Below, piece by piece: positions 1-10,280 of a DNA stretch of 64,000 nt. Origin of the DNA: an uncultured Pelagibacteraceae bacterium (GTDB lineage Bacteria > Pseudomonadota > Alphaproteobacteria > Pelagibacterales > Pelagibacteraceae). Within the stretch, counting starts at the first letter, position 1; each line of letters starts with the position of its first letter. The position numbers and the translations under genes were made by a program. Below the pieces are notes generated by a model. It ran no database searches. It was not told the DNA's origin and saw only the letters and a program-made list of their open reading frames with translations. The stretch is from contig CACICY010000002.1 in assembly GCA_902585265.1 (NCBI GenBank), positions 41,326 through 105,325 on the forward strand, given 5' to 3'.

Positions 1-390
1 TACAGGTTAATATTATCTGGGATTAAGGATTTGGATATTAATAATAGATCTGGGACTGAAAAAAAAGAGACAGATAATGAGGATATCAAGAAATTACTAA
101 AAAAAATGATTAAACAACGTAGCGAATCAATTGAGTTATATAAAAAAAATAATCGTAAAGATCTCCAGGATATAGAAGAACAAGAAGTGAGTGTAATTAG
201 TCAATACTTACCTAAACAGATTAGCGAAGAGGATACCAAGAAAATATGTGAAAAAGCAATTAAATCAACAGGCGCAAATTCAATAAAGGATATGGGAAAA
301 GTTATGGGTGAATTAAAGAAAAATAATGCCGATAGTATTGATTTTTCTAAAGCGGGAGCGATTATAAAAGAATTATTAAATCAAAAATGA
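1..390 (+). CDS. yqeY: GatB/YqeY domain protein, 5' truncated by the window edge
   Basis: Frame is open to base 1 (YRLILSGIKDLDINNRSG...); family motifs EEQEVSVISQYLPKQIS and DMGKVMGELK. The TTG start at 31 in the ORF track is internal. Confidence 0.85.
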   Translation, partial: YRLILSGIKDLDINNRSGTEKKETDNEDIKKLLKKMIKQRSESIELYKKNNRKDLQDIEEQEVSVISQYLPKQISEEDTKKICEKAIKSTGANSIKDMGKVMGELKKNNADSIDFSKAGAIIKELLNQK

Positions 391-2162
391 AATATCCCAA
401 GGAGTACTTACAAGAAATAAAAACTAGGTTAAAAGTTTCAACTGTAGTTTCTAAAACTGTAAGCTTGAAAAAAAGAGGAAAGGAATATGTAGGTCTTTCG
501 CCATTTAAGACTGAAAAAACACCTTCTTTTACAGTAAATGATGAAAAGGAATTTTATCATTGCTTTAGCACTGCAGAGCATGGAAATATTTTTGATTTTG
601 TTATGAAGACTCAAAACTTAAAATTTGGCGAGTCAGTTAAGTATTTAGCAAATTTAGCAGGAATGAGGCCTTATACATTTTCAAAAGAGGATGAGATAAG
701 AGAAGAAAAATGGAATAAGTATAAATTAGTATATGCAAAATATGTAGAGTTTTATCATAAAGATCTTTTCAAAAATCCTCTAGCAAAAAAAGCAAAGGAT
801 TATTTAAAAAATAGAAGTTTAACTATTGAAGAAGTAAAGAAATTTAAAATTGGATATGTTTCAAATGATGAAAAGTTTAAAGAAGAGATTTTTAAGGAAT
901 TTACTGAAAGTGAAATCAAAGAAACTGGATTATTTTATTTTGACGAAAATAAAAAAAAAAATGTAGATAGATTTAGAGACAGAGTAATTTTTCCAATAAA
1001 CAATATTTCAGGTGACCCGATAGCTCTTGGAGGAAGAATTTTAGAAGATAATAAATATCTTGCTAAGTATATTAACTCACCAGAAACTCCTTTTTTTAAA
1101 AAAGGATCCAATCTCTATAACCTAGATTTTACAAGAAAACTTTCAAATAATTCAGAAAACATATTTCTTGTTGAAGGTTATATGGATGTAGTTGCTCTTA
1201 GTAAAAATAAAGTGGAAAACGTTGTTGCTAATTTGGGTACTTCTTTAACTACAAGGCAAGTATTAACTCTTAATCAATTTTTTCGACATATCACCGTTTG
1301 TTTTGATGGTGACGAAAGTGGATATAAAGCAGCTTTAAGAGCAGCAGAAAATTCTATTATTGAATTAAAACCTGAAAAAGAAATTTCATTTTTATTTTTA
1401 CCCGACAAACATGATCCAGATAGTTTTGTAAATGAAAAGGGAAAGGATTTTTTTGAAAATTTTTCAAAAAACAATTCTGTACCTATTCATAAATTTATAT
1501 TTAATCATTACTCGAAAGAAATGAATGATAACCCTTCATCAAGGGCTATTTTTGAAAAAAAACTTAGAACAATTGCATCTACAATTAAAGATGAATTTAT
1601 TAAAAAATATGTACTTGAAGAATTTTTAGATAAAATTTCTGAGTTAACACCAAATACAAACTTTAAATATAAAAAAAATTATATCAGATCCACAAAATCA
1701 CTTAGATCAACTCAGAATTATTACAACGAAACAAAGTCTTTCACAGCTATTGATATTAAAGAATTTTCTTTTTTGTATATTTTACTAAAAAAACCTGAGC
1801 TTATAAAAGAGAATTTTAATTTAATAGAAAATGTAAAACTATTTAGTAGTGAAAATAAATTATTACTTGAAGAAATTGTTAATCAAACAAATAATTTTGA
1901 AAATACTAATGTTGAAAATTTGAAAATTGACCAAGGTTTGATAGATAGAGTTTTTAAGTATGCATCTATTAAGCATATATTAGTTAAAAACTTAAATGAT
2001 GACCAAAAAATTCTTGAAATATTGTCTGAGTTAATAAGAGACCTTAAAAATTATGAACTTGAATTAAGAATTTCAGATTTAGAATCAAGATTTTCAAAGG
2101 ATTTAAGTGAGGCAACTTTTAATGAGTTAAAAGAGCTTAAAAAACTGCAAAAAATCAATTAA
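387..2162 (+). CDS. dnaG: DNA primase
   Basis: N-terminal zinc-finger-like region ([33 protein letters not shown]), TOPRIM motifs ([28 protein letters not shown]); overlaps the yqeY stop. Confidence 0.95.
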   Translation: MKYPKEYLQEIKTRLKVSTVVSKTVSLKKRGKEYVGLSPFKTEKTPSFTVNDEKEFYHCFSTAEHGNIFDFVMKTQNLKFGESVKYLANLAGMRPYTFSKEDEIREEKWNKYKLVYAKYVEFYHKDLFKNPLAKKAKDYLKNRSLTIEEVKKFKIGYVSNDEKFKEEIFKEFTESEIKETGLFYFDENKKKNVDRFRDRVIFPINNISGDPIALGGRILEDNKYLAKYINSPETPFFKKGSNLYNLDFTRKLSNNSENIFLVEGYMDVVALSKNKVENVVANLGTSLTTRQVLTLNQFFRHITVCFDGDESGYKAALRAAENSIIELKPEKEISFLFLPDKHDPDSFVNEKGKDFFENFSKNNSVPIHKFIFNHYSKEMNDNPSSRAIFEKKLRTIASTIKDEFIKKYVLEEFLDKISELTPNTNFKYKKNYIRSTKSLRSTQNYYNETKSFTAIDIKEFSFLYILLKKPELIKENFNLIENVKLFSSENKLLLEEIVNQTNNFENTNVENLKIDQGLIDRVFKYASIKHILVKNLNDDQKILEILSELIRDLKNYELELRISDLESRFSKDLSEATFNELKELKKLQKIN

Positions 2163-2227
2163 ATTTAAATCAGAATCCCATAGATTTTTATAATTTTAGC
2201 ATTATATACAGACTGAACTTTTTTATT

Positions 2228-4066
2228 GTGGAACGTATAATTACTAAATCATTTGCAAGATTAATGGGCAGAGGTGTCCATAGGGGTTTTATTACTCATG
2301 AGGAATTAAATAAATCTTTAGGGAAAAGAAATTTATCTAACGATAACTTAGAGCAAGCATTTATTCATATTCTTGACGAAAAAATAATATTAGTTGAAAA
2401 AAAAGCTGACTATAAAGTATTGCGAAAAAAAGAAAACGGCTCGAAAGAAGAAGGTAAGTCAATCGAGAAAAGTGACGACCCCATAAGAATGTATCTAAGA
2501 GAGATGGGCGGAGTTGAACTTCTATCCAGAGAAGGCGAAATTGCTATAGCTAAAAGAATTGAGGCAGGAAAAGATGTGATGCTTAATGCCCTTTCCCAAA
2601 GTCCTATTACAGCTCAACAGTTTTTTGAATGGAATAATAAACTTCAGAATGATGAAATTCTAGTTAGAGAAATAATAGATATAGATACGAATTATATGGA
2701 AGACGAGGATACTGGTCAAAGTGCAAAACAGAAAAAATCTGATGATAGTGGGGGTAGCCAGAATACTGAGGACACATCAGGTAATTCCGAAGATGATGAA
2801 TTTAATCCAACACTTGCTGCAATGGAAACCGAAATAAAACCTAAAGTTTTACAAACAGTTTATAATTTAACTAAAGAATATAACAAACTTATAAAGTATC
2901 AAAAAGAGAAACTTGATTGTGTATTAAATTCCAAACAATTTTCACCCTCAAAAGAAAAAAATTATAAAAAAATAGTTGATGATATTTTAGAAAATATAAA
3001 AACCCTTCAATTGTCTCCTTCAGTATTAGAGGAGCTAGTTCAAAAGCACTATGTTGAAAATCGCAAAGTTATATCATTAGAGGGAAATTTATTAAGGCTC
3101 GCTTTAAATGATAAAATTTCAAGAGATGAATTTATTAAATTTTACGTTGGGAATGAAATAAACCCTAACTTGAAAAATTTCTTAGATACAAATGAGATTT
3201 GGAAGAAGTTTCTTCAGAAACACAAAACAGAATTTAAAAACATTAGAGATAGACTAGTTGAAATAAGTAATAAACTCGGAATTTCTGTGACAGATTACAA
3301 GTTAATGGTTAGCAGAATTCAAAAGGGTGAAAAGGAATCAAGAATAGCAAAAAAAGAAATGGTTGAAGCAAATCTAAGATTAGTAATTTCCATAGCTAAA
3401 AAATATACTAATAGAGGTTTGCAGTTTTTGGATTTAATTCAAGAAGGAAATATAGGATTAATGAAGGCAGTTGATAAATTTGAATACAGAAGAGGATATA
3501 AGTTTTCCACATATGCAACATGGTGGATAAGGCAAGCAATAACAAGATCAATTGCAGATCAGGCTAGAACTATTAGAATCCCAGTACATATGATTGAGAC
3601 AATTAATAAAATTGTAAGAACTCAAAGGTTAATTTTAAGTGAATTTGGTAGAGAGGCCACTCCCGAGGAACTTGCTAAAAAATTAAGAATGCCACTAGAA
3701 AAAGTAAGAAAAGTTTTAAAAATTTCAAAAGAACCTGTGTCATTAGAAAAACCAGTTGGAGATGAAGAAGATAGTAGCTTAGGAGACTTTATAGAGGATA
3801 CAAAAGCACTGGCACCTTTAGAGCAAGCGATTAAATCTAATTTAAGCGAAGCTACTACAAAAATTCTCTCAACCCTTACTCCAAGGGAAGAGAGAGTTTT
3901 AAGAATGAGGTTTGGAGTAGGTATGAATACAGACCACACATTAGAAGAGGTTGGGTTGCAATTCTCAGTAACTAGAGAGAGAATTCGTCAAATAGAGGCA
4001 AAGGCACTAAGAAAATTGAAGCATCCTAGTAGATCTAAACAGCTTAAAAGTTTCTTAGAAAGCTAA
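2228..4066 (+). CDS. rpoD: RNA polymerase sigma factor RpoD (sigma-70), GTG start
   Basis: [11 protein letters not shown], region 2 ([57 protein letters not shown]) and region 4 ([33 protein letters not shown]). Confidence 0.97.
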   Translation: MERIITKSFARLMGRGVHRGFITHEELNKSLGKRNLSNDNLEQAFIHILDEKIILVEKKADYKVLRKKENGSKEEGKSIEKSDDPIRMYLREMGGVELLSREGEIAIAKRIEAGKDVMLNALSQSPITAQQFFEWNNKLQNDEILVREIIDIDTNYMEDEDTGQSAKQKKSDDSGGSQNTEDTSGNSEDDEFNPTLAAMETEIKPKVLQTVYNLTKEYNKLIKYQKEKLDCVLNSKQFSPSKEKNYKKIVDDILENIKTLQLSPSVLEELVQKHYVENRKVISLEGNLLRLALNDKISRDEFIKFYVGNEINPNLKNFLDTNEIWKKFLQKHKTEFKNIRDRLVEISNKLGISVTDYKLMVSRIQKGEKESRIAKKEMVEANLRLVISIAKKYTNRGLQFLDLIQEGNIGLMKAVDKFEYRRGYKFSTYATWWIRQAITRSIADQARTIRIPVHMIETINKIVRTQRLILSEFGREATPEELAKKLRMPLEKVRKVLKISKEPVSLEKPVGDEEDSSLGDFIEDTKALAPLEQAIKSNLSEATTKILSTLTPREERVLRMRFGVGMNTDHTLEEVGLQFSVTRERIRQIEAKALRKLKHPSRSKQLKSFLES

Positions 4067-4069
4067 AAA

Positions 4070-4144
4070 GGGCCGTTAGCTCAATAGTAGAGTACTGCAT
4101 TGACATTGCAGGGGTAGTTGGAGCGTAACCAACACGGCCCACCA
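4070..4144 (+). tRNA. tRNA-Val (anticodon GAC) with aberrant T-loop
   Basis: Cloverleaf: GGGCCGT/ACGGCCC acceptor, CTGCA-TTGACAT-TGCAG anticodon arm, GTTGG-AGCGTAA-CCAAC T-arm, encoded ACCA end. Confidence 0.85.
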
Positions 4145-4191
4145 TTTAATTGATAAGTACTAAAAAATGTTATATTCAATATTATTTTCTT

Positions 4192-4268
4192 GGGCCTGTA
4201 GCTCAGTTGGTTAGAGCAGTACACTCATAATGTATTGGTCCCAGGTTCGAGTCCTGGCGGGCCCACCA
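4192..4268 (+). tRNA. tRNA with CAT anticodon (tRNA-Met elongator or lysidine-type tRNA-Ile2)
   Basis: GGGCCTG...CGGGCCC acceptor, anticodon loop CTCATAA, canonical T-loop GGTTCGAGTCC, encoded CCA. Confidence 0.92.
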
Positions 4269-4269
4269 C

Positions 4270-4860
4270 TTATTTTATAATAAATTCTTCTAAAGATTTA
4301 AATAAAGAATTTATATCACCATCGTTATTTTGAATAATTGACTTAAATTCCTCTTTTTGAGTTCTAGCCAAACTTAAACCTTCAACAATAAGATCTCTTA
4401 TTAGTGGTCGTTCAGCATTTTTTGTATAAATTCTCCAATCTATTTTAATTTCAGGATTTTTAGCAGTCTCTTCCAACACTGTATTTACAATTGTATATTT
4501 TTCACTTAGTTTTTTTTCAGAAATAATAGTAATCTTAGGATCAGAATAATCCACCAATCTACTTGAAAAACTTTTCAAGAAATAACTCTTAAATAATTTT
4601 TTGTATTTGATTTTTTGATCTTCATTTAGACTTTTACGATATTTTCCCAAAGTATACATTCCAATACCATGGATATCTACATTGGTTTCTGCAATATTAT
4701 TCAATTTAATTATCTTAGACTCAACAGGATCTGAACTAGATAGTATTATTGAAGCCTCGTTGACTATTTCTGCTATTAACTTACTTGGCTCTTTTGCTTC
4801 TAAAGGAATTATGAATATTGATATTAAAAATATTATTGAGTTTATTTTAGTCTTAAACAT
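4270..4860 (-). CDS. mlaC: MlaC/Ttg2D-like phospholipid-binding ABC transport auxiliary protein
   Basis: Signal peptide; MlaC-like pattern (GKYRKSLNEDQKIKYKKLFKSYFLKSFSSRL ... KIDWRIY ... RDLIVEGLSLARTQKEEFKSII); adjacent to mlaA. Confidence 0.85.
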   Translation of the reverse strand: MFKTKINSIIFLISIFIIPLEAKEPSKLIAEIVNEASIILSSSDPVESKIIKLNNIAETNVDIHGIGMYTLGKYRKSLNEDQKIKYKKLFKSYFLKSFSSRLVDYSDPKITIISEKKLSEKYTIVNTVLEETAKNPEIKIDWRIYTKNAERPLIRDLIVEGLSLARTQKEEFKSIIQNNDGDINSLFKSLEEFIIK

Positions 4861-4866
4861 TAAAAA

Positions 4867-5670
4867 TTATTGAGTATCTATTTCTTCCCAATCATCGTCA
4901 TTTAAAGTTTCTGTAGTTTCATCAATATTTAAAATTTTTCTTTTTCTGTCCTGTAAGTAAAGACTCCTTACTGATGCATAAAGATCTAAAGAGTTTTTTT
5001 CAAGACTTTCAAATGCTTCTAAATTTTTTGCTCTAAAATCAACTCCTGCTGTGAGTCTTGAGTAATAATAGTCAGAATTTTCAAAATATTTTGTATTATT
5101 TGCCACTGTAACATTGTACCAGGCATCACCACCAGAAAAATTGACTAAAGATCCTAAAGAGTCTCTGACAGTCGTAGGTCCAAGGACTGGAAGAACAAAA
5201 TAACATCCTTCTTTAACTCCCCAAGTTCCTAAAGTTTGACCATAATCCTCTTTATCTAATTTATCTAGTCCATAATAAGAGGCTACATCAAATATGCCTG
5301 CGATACCTAATGTAGAATTAATTGAAAATCTCAAAGCATTAATTCCCGCTTCTTTTATTTGTCCTTGCAAAATATTATTCGGTACCGTCACTACATTGGT
5401 TAGATTGCTTAATGCGTTACTGGTTCCCGATCTAATTGGTTTTGGCAAGTATCTGTAGCCTTTAGCAATTGGTTTAAAAAATATTTTGTCTAATCCTTGG
5501 TTAAAAGCAAAAATACCTCTGTTAACAGTTTCAAAACAGTCTTTTACTTCGGTATTTTTATCTTTTGAATTATTTTTTATTTTTAAAGCGCCGTCAGATC
5601 CAGCAAAAACATTTATAATTAGGACTTGAGAAAGGATTAGAATTAAAAATATTTTTATAAACTTTTTCAT
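4867..5670 (-). CDS. mlaA: MlaA/VacJ family lipid-asymmetry lipoprotein
   Basis: NRGIFAFNQGLDKIFFKPIAKGYRYLPKPIRSGTSNALSNL and GQTLGTWGVKEGCYFVLPVLGPTTVRDSLG are MlaA family signatures. Confidence 0.92.
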   Translation of the reverse strand: MKKFIKIFLILILSQVLIINVFAGSDGALKIKNNSKDKNTEVKDCFETVNRGIFAFNQGLDKIFFKPIAKGYRYLPKPIRSGTSNALSNLTNVVTVPNNILQGQIKEAGINALRFSINSTLGIAGIFDVASYYGLDKLDKEDYGQTLGTWGVKEGCYFVLPVLGPTTVRDSLGSLVNFSGGDAWYNVTVANNTKYFENSDYYYSRLTAGVDFRAKNLEAFESLEKNSLDLYASVRSLYLQDRKRKILNIDETTETLNDDDWEEIDTQ

Positions 5671-5725
5671 TCAAGCATTTTATAATATATCTTCTAGTTA
5701 TTTAAAGATTTAATTGTTTGAAATA

Positions 5726-6460
5726 ATGCAGAAAAATGTTGAAAAAATGACTACTAATTATTCTCCAAATTTTGATCCTAAAAAAAGAGATAAAAATAAA
5801 ATAAAATATTTAATCTATCATTATACTGGAATGAAAAATGATAAAATAGCTATTAAAAAGTTAACAGGCTATAATTCTAATGTAAGTTGTCATTATTATA
5901 TAACTGCATCTGGTAAACTAATCCAAATAGTTCCAGATTTATACACAGCATGGCATGCTGGTAAATCAAACTGGCAGAAATATAAGTCACTTAACTACAA
6001 CTCCATAGGTGTTGAGGTCTCAAACCCTGGTCATGAGCATGGCTATAAAAAATTTAATGATAATCAAATTAAATCATTAATTAAAATTTCGAAATATCTG
6101 ATAAAAAAATATAAAATTCATAAAAAAAATATTTTAGGTCACTCAGATATTGCTCCTTTAAGAAAAATAGATCCAGGAGAAAAGTTTCCTTGGAAACTTT
6201 TACATGAAAAGAAAATTGGAATTTGGCATAATGTAAATAATTACAAAATTAAATTTTCTAGTAATAAAAGATTGGAATTTAACTTGGATAAATTTAAAAA
6301 ATATTTAAATAAAATAGGTTATAAAATTGAATATTCTGACCCTTATCAATTAAGAAAACTTATCAAAGTTTTTCAAATGAGATTTAGACCTGAGTTAGTT
6401 AATGGAAAATTAGATTTTGAATGTTATATGATAGCAAAATCCCTTTATAATCTTAAATAA
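5726..6460 (+). CDS. N-acetylmuramoyl-L-alanine amidase (AmiD-like, amidase_2)
   Basis: YLIYHYTGM, SCHYYITASGKLIQIVPD, AWHAGKS, NYNSIGVEVSNPGHEHGY, GHSDIAPLRKIDPGEKFPWK. Start chosen at the second Met; the ORF track begins at 5714 (TTG). Confidence 0.9.
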   Translation: MQKNVEKMTTNYSPNFDPKKRDKNKIKYLIYHYTGMKNDKIAIKKLTGYNSNVSCHYYITASGKLIQIVPDLYTAWHAGKSNWQKYKSLNYNSIGVEVSNPGHEHGYKKFNDNQIKSLIKISKYLIKKYKIHKKNILGHSDIAPLRKIDPGEKFPWKLLHEKKIGIWHNVNNYKIKFSSNKRLEFNLDKFKKYLNKIGYKIEYSDPYQLRKLIKVFQMRFRPELVNGKLDFECYMIAKSLYNLK

Positions 6461-6496
6461 TAAAGAATTGAATTTTATAGAAAAATTTATATTGTC

Positions 6497-6862
6497 CAAC
6501 AGCCAGATAAAAGACTTATCGCTTTAATTTATTAAGGAGGAAAGTCCGGGCTCTACAAAGACACAGTGCCAGTTAATGGCTGGCGGGGGCGACCCTAGGG
6601 ATAGTGCCACAGAAAATAAACCGCCTTATCAAGGCAAGGGTGAAAAGGTGTGGTAAGAGCACACCGGCTATGTTGGTAACAGCTAGCGCATGGAAAACCC
6701 CACTGGGAGCAAGACTGAGTAGAGATGACACTGTTAGAAATAACAAAAAGCAGTCTTTGGCTAGTCATCAGGGTTAGTTGCTTGAGCCTTAAAGTGATTT
6801 AAGGCCTAGAGAAATGATAAGTTTAAACGACAGAACCCGGCTTATATTTTATCTGGCACTAA
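6497..6862 (+). ncRNA. rnpB: RNase P RNA, bacterial class A
   Basis: Hallmark GAGGAAAGTCCGGGCTC near the 5' side, ACAGAACCCGGCTTAT near the 3' side, terminal complementarity CCAGATAAAA / TTTTATCTGG. Ends approximate. Confidence 0.93.
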
Positions 6863-6963
6863 CAAGTTAAGAAAAAATCTTAAAATAATAATTATCTTTG
6901 AATCATAAAAATTCGAAACTATGTTTTGAGAACAAAATAAGAATAAATAATTCATTTTATATA

Positions 6964-6992
6964 TTGACGATATAATATAAAACCCATAATAT
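6964..6992 (+). promoter_or_regulatory. Sigma-70-like promoter of mraZ/dcw cluster: TTGACG-17 bp-TAATAT
   Basis: -35 TTGACG at 6964-6969, exact 17-bp spacer, -10 TAATAT at 6987-6992, about 35 bp upstream of the mraZ start. Confidence 0.7.
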
Positions 6993-7006
6993 CCCATAAA
7001 ATCCCA
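6983..7006 (-). promoter_or_regulatory. Probable MraZ operator: three TGGG repeats at 10-bp period
   Basis: Minus strand reads TGGGATTTTA-TGGGATATTA-TGGG just upstream of mraZ, matching the known TGGG-type, 10-bp-period MraZ operator. Confidence 0.75.
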
Positions 7007-7026
7007 AAAAAGGGAAATTATGGATT

Positions 7027-7482
7027 ATGTTTTTATCTACTTACGAAAACAAATTAGACAAAAAAGGAAGGGTGTCCGTGCCTGCTAGTTTTAGAAGCTA
7101 TTTGTCTAATATGGGATACAACGGAATCATATGTTTTCCATCATTTAATAACCAATCAATTGAGGCTTGGCCTCAAGATAGAATTGAAAAAATTTCCAAT
7201 GCAATAGATACTCTTAATCCATTTGAGGATAAGAAAGATTATTTTGCAACCTCGATACTATCAGAAAGTATTAACTTACAATTTGATAGTGAAGGAAGAA
7301 TTCTCATTACAGAAAAATTATTAAGACATGCAAAAATTAAAAATAGCATGTTGTTTGTTGGTCAGGGAAAAACCTTTCAAATATGGGAACCAACAAGCTT
7401 TGAAAAATTTAGGGTCACTGCTAGAAAAAAATCAAATATTAATAGGGCTAACCTTAAATGGGAGCAAAAACTTAATAACTAA
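7027..7482 (+). CDS. mraZ: Transcriptional regulator MraZ
   Basis: MFLSTYENKLDKKGRVSVPASFR and FDSEGRILI, AbrB-like duplicated fold; first gene of the dcw cluster. Confidence 0.95.
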   Translation: MFLSTYENKLDKKGRVSVPASFRSYLSNMGYNGIICFPSFNNQSIEAWPQDRIEKISNAIDTLNPFEDKKDYFATSILSESINLQFDSEGRILITEKLLRHAKIKNSMLFVGQGKTFQIWEPTSFEKFRVTARKKSNINRANLKWEQKLNN

Positions 7483-7492
7483 AGGGGGATAA

Positions 7493-8956
7493 ATGACAAT
7501 TAATTTTAAGACACCAGATATAAAAGAGTTAAAACCAAGAATACTAGTCCTTGGGATTGGAGGAGCAGGAGGTAATGCAATTAATGGAATGATAGAGTCT
7601 GGTTTACAGGGAGTAGAGTTTATAGCTGTAAATACTGATGCTCAAGATTTAAGACTAAGCCATGCACAAACTAAAATTCAAATGGGATTGAATTTAACAA
7701 AAGGATTAGGTGCAGGAGCAAAATTAGATATAGGTGAAGCTGCTGCTGATGAATCATTGAATGAAATTGTTAATGTTCTACAAGGGTCTAATATGGTTTT
7801 TATTACTGCAGGTATGGGTGGTGGAACTGGGACTGGTGCAGCTCATGTTATTGCTCGTGCCGCTAAAGAATTGAACATACTTACTATAGGTGTAGTAACT
7901 CTACCTTTCCTATATGAAGGACCCTCAAGAATGAGAAAGGCAAATCAAGGTCTTGAAGAATTAAGAAAACATGTAGACACCATTATAGTGGTTCCAAACC
8001 AAAATTTATTTAAAATCGCAAGTGAACAAACTACATTTGAAGAATCTTTTTTACTTTCTAATGATGTATTAAAGCATGGTGTTCAAAGCATCACAGATCT
8101 CATGGTAAGACCTGGGTTAATAAATTTAGATTTTGCTGATGTTGAAACAGTTATGAGTTCGATGGGTAAGGCCATGATGGGTACTGGTCAGGCTGAAGGC
8201 GAAGGTAGAGCAGTTAAAGCTGCAGAAATGGCAATAAGTAATCCTCTTATAGATGATTATACATTAAAAGGGGCAAAAGGTTTACTTGTTAATATTACTG
8301 GTGGAAAAGACCTTAAACTTTTTGAAGTTGATGAGGCTGTCAATAAAGTAAGAGCTGAAGTAGATCCAGAAGCAGAACTAATAATTGGAGCAATTACAGA
8401 TGAGAATCTTGATGGTTTAATGAGAGTTTCTATTGTAGCAACTTCTTTGGATGGACAACAACCGGAGCCAAAATCAGTGATTAATATGGTCCATAGAATA
8501 CAAAATAGAAATCCAGGATATTCTGATTTTTCTAATACTAGTTCATCTCAAGCTTTTACATTTTCAAATCAAAATAGTTCTATAATAACTAATGGTGCAA
8601 ATGCACTTAAAATTGAAGAAGAAGTAAAAGCTGAAACAGAGAGCCATCCAACATCGGAAATCAATAGTTCAGAAGATTTAGTAAATTCCTCCACTATCAA
8701 GGAAGAACCTAATTCAGTTGAAACTGAAGTATCCCCAGTTTTTGATCAATCTATTGAAACAGACAAGAGTGACTCTTCTCCATCAAATGGTCTAGAGAAC
8801 TTTGATTTTGATGAAGAAACACCCGAGCTGTTTAATTCGGATGGATCAATTAGTGAAACTGATGATGAGACCTCTTTAATAAATGAAGTAAATGAAACTA
8901 AAGAGGAAGAAGATGATTTAGAAATCCCTGCATTTTTGAGAAGACAAAAAAATTAA
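7493..8956 (+). CDS. ftsZ: Cell division protein FtsZ
   Basis: [31 protein letters not shown] tubulin signature; C-terminal peptide [14 protein letters not shown]. Confidence 0.98.
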   Translation: MTINFKTPDIKELKPRILVLGIGGAGGNAINGMIESGLQGVEFIAVNTDAQDLRLSHAQTKIQMGLNLTKGLGAGAKLDIGEAAADESLNEIVNVLQGSNMVFITAGMGGGTGTGAAHVIARAAKELNILTIGVVTLPFLYEGPSRMRKANQGLEELRKHVDTIIVVPNQNLFKIASEQTTFEESFLLSNDVLKHGVQSITDLMVRPGLINLDFADVETVMSSMGKAMMGTGQAEGEGRAVKAAEMAISNPLIDDYTLKGAKGLLVNITGGKDLKLFEVDEAVNKVRAEVDPEAELIIGAITDENLDGLMRVSIVATSLDGQQPEPKSVINMVHRIQNRNPGYSDFSNTSSSQAFTFSNQNSSIITNGANALKIEEEVKAETESHPTSEINSSEDLVNSSTIKEEPNSVETEVSPVFDQSIETDKSDSSPSNGLENFDFDEETPELFNSDGSISETDDETSLINEVNETKEEEDDLEIPAFLRRQKN

Positions 8957-8974
8957 TGGTCTTCAAAAAAATAA

Positions 8975-9970
8975 ATGAATGCCACCATAAATCTGGAAAA
9001 CGAACATTTTCCAGTTCTGCTAAATGAATTAATTAGCATTATTTCCCCTCTTTATGGTGGCACATTTATTGATTGTACTTTTGGCCAAGGTGGATATTCA
9101 GAAAAAATTCTTGAGCATAAAAAGAATGATATTATTGCATTAGATCGCGACAAAGAAGTTTTAAATAATACACTTAAACTCCAAAAAAAATATAAAGAAA
9201 GATTTAAATTTTATAATCTTAAATTTTCGCAATTAGATCAAATCAAATTAAAAAATAGTAAAATTAAAGGAATAATTTTTGATTTAGGTTATTCACTCAA
9301 TCAAATTAAAAATTCTCAAAAAGGTTTATCATTTTTCGACAAAGGAAAGCTTAATATGAAAATGGGTATAAATGATTTTTCAGCAGACGATATTATATCT
9401 AACATGGATGAAAACAATCTCACAAAGGTTTTCAAAGTTTTTGGTAACGAAAAATATTCAAAAAAAATTGCAAAAGAAATAGTAAAGAAAAGAAAAGAAA
9501 AAATTATAGAAACTGAAGATTTAGTTAAAATAATAGATGGCATAAAAAAGTATCAAAAAACAAAAATACACAATTCTACTAAAGTTTTTCAGGCTTTAAG
9601 GATTTTAGTGAATAAAGAAATTAGTGAATTAATTAACGGTTTGGTTAATTCATTTAATTTAATTCCAGTTGGCGGCGTAATAGCTGTAGTTACTTTTCAC
9701 TCAATAGAGGATAAAATTGTCAAATTTTTTTTTAAACATTATTCTGAGGAAAAAAATTCCTCAAGATATTTCCCTAAAGCAGAGATTTCAGAAAGATGTT
9801 TTAAATTAATACATAAAAAACCTATTTTACCAAGCTCAAATGAGATAAAGCAAAACCCACCCTCAAGATCAGCTAAATTAAGGTATGGATTTAAAATAAA
9901 TAAAAACTGTGATTTTAATGACTTTAGAGAAAAATTTAAAAATTTAATTAATGTTGAGGATCTGAGATAA
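8975..9970 (+). CDS. rsmH: 16S rRNA (cytosine(1402)-N4)-methyltransferase
   Basis: HFPVLLNELISI, GGTFIDCTFGQGGYSEKIL, ALRILVNKEISEL, VVTFHSIEDKIVKFFFK, NPPSRSAKLR. Confidence 0.96.
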   Translation: MNATINLENEHFPVLLNELISIISPLYGGTFIDCTFGQGGYSEKILEHKKNDIIALDRDKEVLNNTLKLQKKYKERFKFYNLKFSQLDQIKLKNSKIKGIIFDLGYSLNQIKNSQKGLSFFDKGKLNMKMGINDFSADDIISNMDENNLTKVFKVFGNEKYSKKIAKEIVKKRKEKIIETEDLVKIIDGIKKYQKTKIHNSTKVFQALRILVNKEISELINGLVNSFNLIPVGGVIAVVTFHSIEDKIVKFFFKHYSEEKNSSRYFPKAEISERCFKLIHKKPILPSSNEIKQNPPSRSAKLRYGFKINKNCDFNDFREKFKNLINVEDLR

Positions 9971-9974
9971 TTAA

Positions 9975-10280
9975 ATGAAAAAATTATTTTTTTTTACACC
10001 TATAATTGTTTTAATATTTGCAACTACTTTAACAAAAAATTCAACAAAAAAACTAGATAAAGAAATTTTTCAATTAAAAGAAAATATTAGAATATTAGAG
10101 GATCGTTATGAACTCACTCTACTTGATTATAATATTTTAACTTCACCCAAAAAATTAATGGAATATCAACAATTTTATTTTGAGGACAAATTTGTAAAAA
10201 AGAAAATAGAAAATCTGCGCAAAATAGAATTTTTAAACGATAAACTAAAAATTGAAAAAATGGTTAAAATTAATGAATGA
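9975..10280 (+). CDS. ftsL: FtsL-like division protein
   Basis: Short, single N-terminal TM segment plus coiled coil, between rsmH and ftsI. Confidence 0.7.
   Translation: MKKLFFFTPIIVLIFATTLTKNSTKKLDKEIFQLKENIRILEDRYELTLLDYNILTSPKKLMEYQQFYFEDKFVKKKIENLRKIEFLNDKLKIEKMVKINE

Noticed and set aside
31-390. TTG start for the first ORF
   Set aside because: Upstream in-frame residues YRLILSGIKD match the conserved YqeY N-terminus, so the gene is truncated by the window rather than starting at 31.
1274-1474. Antisense ORF within dnaG (and similar opposite-strand ORFs at 3622, 9316, 12980, 13781, 15423, 20047, 23328, 23872, 27397, 32838, 46789, 57426, 59790)
   Set aside because: Fully inside strong coding genes, no recognisable family, composition expected from the reverse complement of AT-rich coding sequence.
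4682-4873. 63-aa plus-strand ORF opposite mlaC
   Set aside because: Antisense to mlaC; hydrophobic composition comes from the complement of the signal peptide region.
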